A DNA stretch of 60,000 nt, from contig OU612075.1 in the NCBI GenBank assembly GCA_914767715.1, forward strand, positions 6,202,001 to 6,262,000, in the 5' to 3' direction. Positions 58,090 to 60,000 of this stretch are shown here, in pieces. The position numbers and the translations under genes were made by a program. The number at the start of each line of letters is the position of its first letter. Within the stretch, counting starts at the first letter, position 1. This DNA comes from Membranipora membranacea. Its lineage: Eukaryota > Bryozoa > Gymnolaemata > Cheilostomatida > Membraniporidae. The notes beneath the pieces are model-generated. The model made no database searches. It worked only from the letters and a program-made list of their open reading frames with translations, and had not been told where the DNA came from.

Positions 58090-59833
58090 ATGAAGATAAC
58101 ACCTTCTACCACGTTTTTCAAGCTGGAACATCTTTTCGTTTTAGCAGGTGGGTCTAATTAAACCTTAGTTTTGGCAATATTGATCAACAGTGATGATTTA
58201 AAGTGAACCTATTATACATAACTACTGCTCAGCCCTATGCAAGTTAGGATTTTGCTTCCTATAATATTAAAACATGTGATATCTTATTGTAGTAGCTTAC
58301 TTTCACATTGTGTTTCCATGTAGATTGTTAGCTTGAGCTGACCCGTCACTTCTTGGCTCGCCCTCGATATATGTATATCACCATCGATACAAATATCCAA
58401 GAAATTTGCTCAGGTTGATATCATCAAAACACAGTGATAGTATTTATTTTAAACCAGATTTTTGTCTGATTATCAGAGACAGTTGGTAAAAGGTAGTATT
58501 AATAATCGTGATCCTATACTGGGAGCATTATAGCGCCATTCCTATAAATATGTCATTTTTCAGTTTTAGTAAGTCAATACCATGCTGAAAATTGCTCAAC
58601 ACTGAGATTCTCGACCAAATGAAACTATAAGAAATTGAAAATCAGAGACCTTTATGATTTTCTGGTAGTCGATCCAACATCTAAAGAAATTGTCACCCAG
58701 GACTATTACAATGATGGTAAGTCAGTGTCCTAAAGTCAAATCGTTTGTTTCTTGATAAAGCGGGAAATTACCAGCCATAGAATCATCGACCGCGGAAAGT
58801 CTAAATCAATATTCAGTAGGCAGGTAGTGCTGTAATAGACATGTAATATATTTACACTGACAAAGTTCGTAGCACTTCTTAGTAAAAAAATATGTAAAAT
58901 GGTAGAAATTGTCCCCCTGCTCATCTATGGGGTAATGGTCTAATTCCCAATAAGCTTACACCTCCATATACTTCAATATTCAGCCCTTACAGTTCTCTAA
59001 CGCAGATGAAAGTGGTAGTTTGTTAGGTGTAACAAGCAACTACACTATGAGGTAACATTGCTCAAATTGTAGGATGGCATACTGGTCGACCGTAAAAGTG
59101 CTAGGAAATGGTAAGTAGGGAGGGGGTTGTCTATGGCGATGCATTGGCCTTTATAATCAAAGAATCTTCTGTCCAAAAGGTGTAAGACCATCTACAACCT
59201 TCAACACAGTAAAATCCAAGAAAATTGGTGATCAAAGCACTTAGGCCTACTACTTTTAAAAAATCAATTGGTTGCTGCCATTGATCAATGTGTACTCTCT
59301 TTGATTTCAGCCACTTACGATCAGTTTGTGAAGTTCGATTTTTATGAACTGGAAGGAGTTGATGCTAGAAGAGAATTCATAATAATAGACAATCGTAATT
59401 GGAAGGAGGATCATGAAATTAATCTATGGGTTACTTACTCTGAAGGACAATTGACAGCAGATCAATTTGGAAACAGACTGATAGCTAAGGTAGTGTGTAA
59501 ATTAGCAAATGAGTCATCATGTAGCATCTGGTTTTTGAATTTCCTGTTTTATATCAACAAAAGCTTGGTTATTAAACCTTGCATTGCTTTTATATCGGCC
59601 TAGGCCGGAAGGGGTGGGTTTTTGGGCTTTTTGACAGCAAATATTGTGGTGCATATGTACTGCCATGACCAAGTGCACGAGGCCTTATGTGTGTCGAAAG
59701 CGTTTATTAAACCAAAATTTATGTCTGTTTCAGCCCAATCTAAAGTATGCAGCCCAAAATGTTTCCATGTGCGACAACAATGTGTTCGAGTTTATTGGTG
59801 GAACATGGAGATTCAAACTTATTAAGCATCATA
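58090..59833 (+). pseudogene. Third copy of gene H with a nonsense codon, last exon off the right edge (gene H3)
   Basis: Exons 58090-58147, 58564-58716, 59311-59489, 59734-59833 keep all splice sites and phases of H1/H2. The leader reads MKITPSTTFFKLEHLFVLAV. In exon 2 the codon aligned with CGA (Arg) is TGA at 58620-58622, so translation would stop about 17 residues after the leader. ATG in the NYKKM stretch has become TTG. Exon 3 has IDNRNWKEDHE for IDIRNWKDDHE. The final exon (ending ESC...) should lie just past base 60000. Likely a pseudogene unless the codon is read through or is an assembly error. Confidence 0.7.
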
Positions 59834-60000
59834 GTAAGTGCTTCATTAGAATGTGCAGATTTAGTTTTTTATTGAAGCTGTGTAATTGGTGTTGGGTTGT
59901 TAGATTACCTATTTAATTATGATTGTTTCTGGGAATCTGATGACTGATAAAGTGCCTGCAACAGAAGCTGGTAAATCGTATCAGTTTTCCTCAAATTGGG

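Overview
This is eukaryotic nuclear DNA from an animal. It is AT-rich, has many GT-AG introns of about 0.1 to 2 kb, and carries signal-peptide/transmembrane receptor genes, tRNA-derived SINE-like repeats, a non-LTR retrotransposon relic, a hAT-type element and microsatellites. Tandem receptor families, a lineage-specific domain and repeat-driven duplication would fit a marine invertebrate (possibly a deuterostome), but no gene here fixes the species.

Left part (about 0.1-30 kb): a cluster of at least eight related small type I membrane protein genes. Seven are on the minus strand (first exon only at 100-182, then 2560-3773, 9187-11300, 13045-14427, 15682-17493, 19656-21562, 24394-26206) and the last is divergent on the plus strand (27682-28883). 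All use one exon plan: signal peptide exon (phase 2 out); one exon for an eight-cysteine domain, C-x11-C-x9/10-C-x11-C-x3-C-x12-C-x3-C (phase 1 out); an exon with the eighth Cys, a Ser/Thr/Pro stalk and a membrane segment; and, in most members, a short separate cytoplasmic exon (phase 1 in). The C-terminal half of the domain resembles the TACI/BCMA kind of TNF-receptor module; this is inference. One copy is a pseudogene with a broken splice acceptor, a 5-bp insertion, a deleted start and a 390-bp hAT-type insertion.

Middle (about 30-35 kb): mostly non-coding, with one candidate terminal exon, a tRNA-derived repeat and a truncated LINE 3' end.

Right part (about 35-60 kb): a tandemly amplified cassette, two complete copies and the start of a third. 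Each complete copy holds gene H, a small secreted four-cysteine protein with a tentative FAM3/ILEI-like pattern, followed 750 bp later on the same strand by gene I, a large type I receptor. Gene I has an N-glycosylation-rich, propeller-like ectodomain (tentatively sema/plexin-like), one membrane helix, and a cytoplasmic tail of about 113-residue repeats with SH3-ligand and tyrosine motifs (three repeats in copy 1, two in copy 2). Cassettes are separated by a LINE reverse-transcriptase remnant and arrays of about 100-bp satellite repeats that switch orientation.

The copies differ by discrete lesions: a shifted start codon in H1, a 590-bp deletion that rewrites the I2 C-terminus, and a nonsense codon in H3. 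Together the window looks like a fast-evolving receptor locus, plausibly immune or recognition related. The pairing of a secreted protein with its neighbouring receptor (H with I) is the most interesting candidate system, and it is inference from linkage and co-duplication only.
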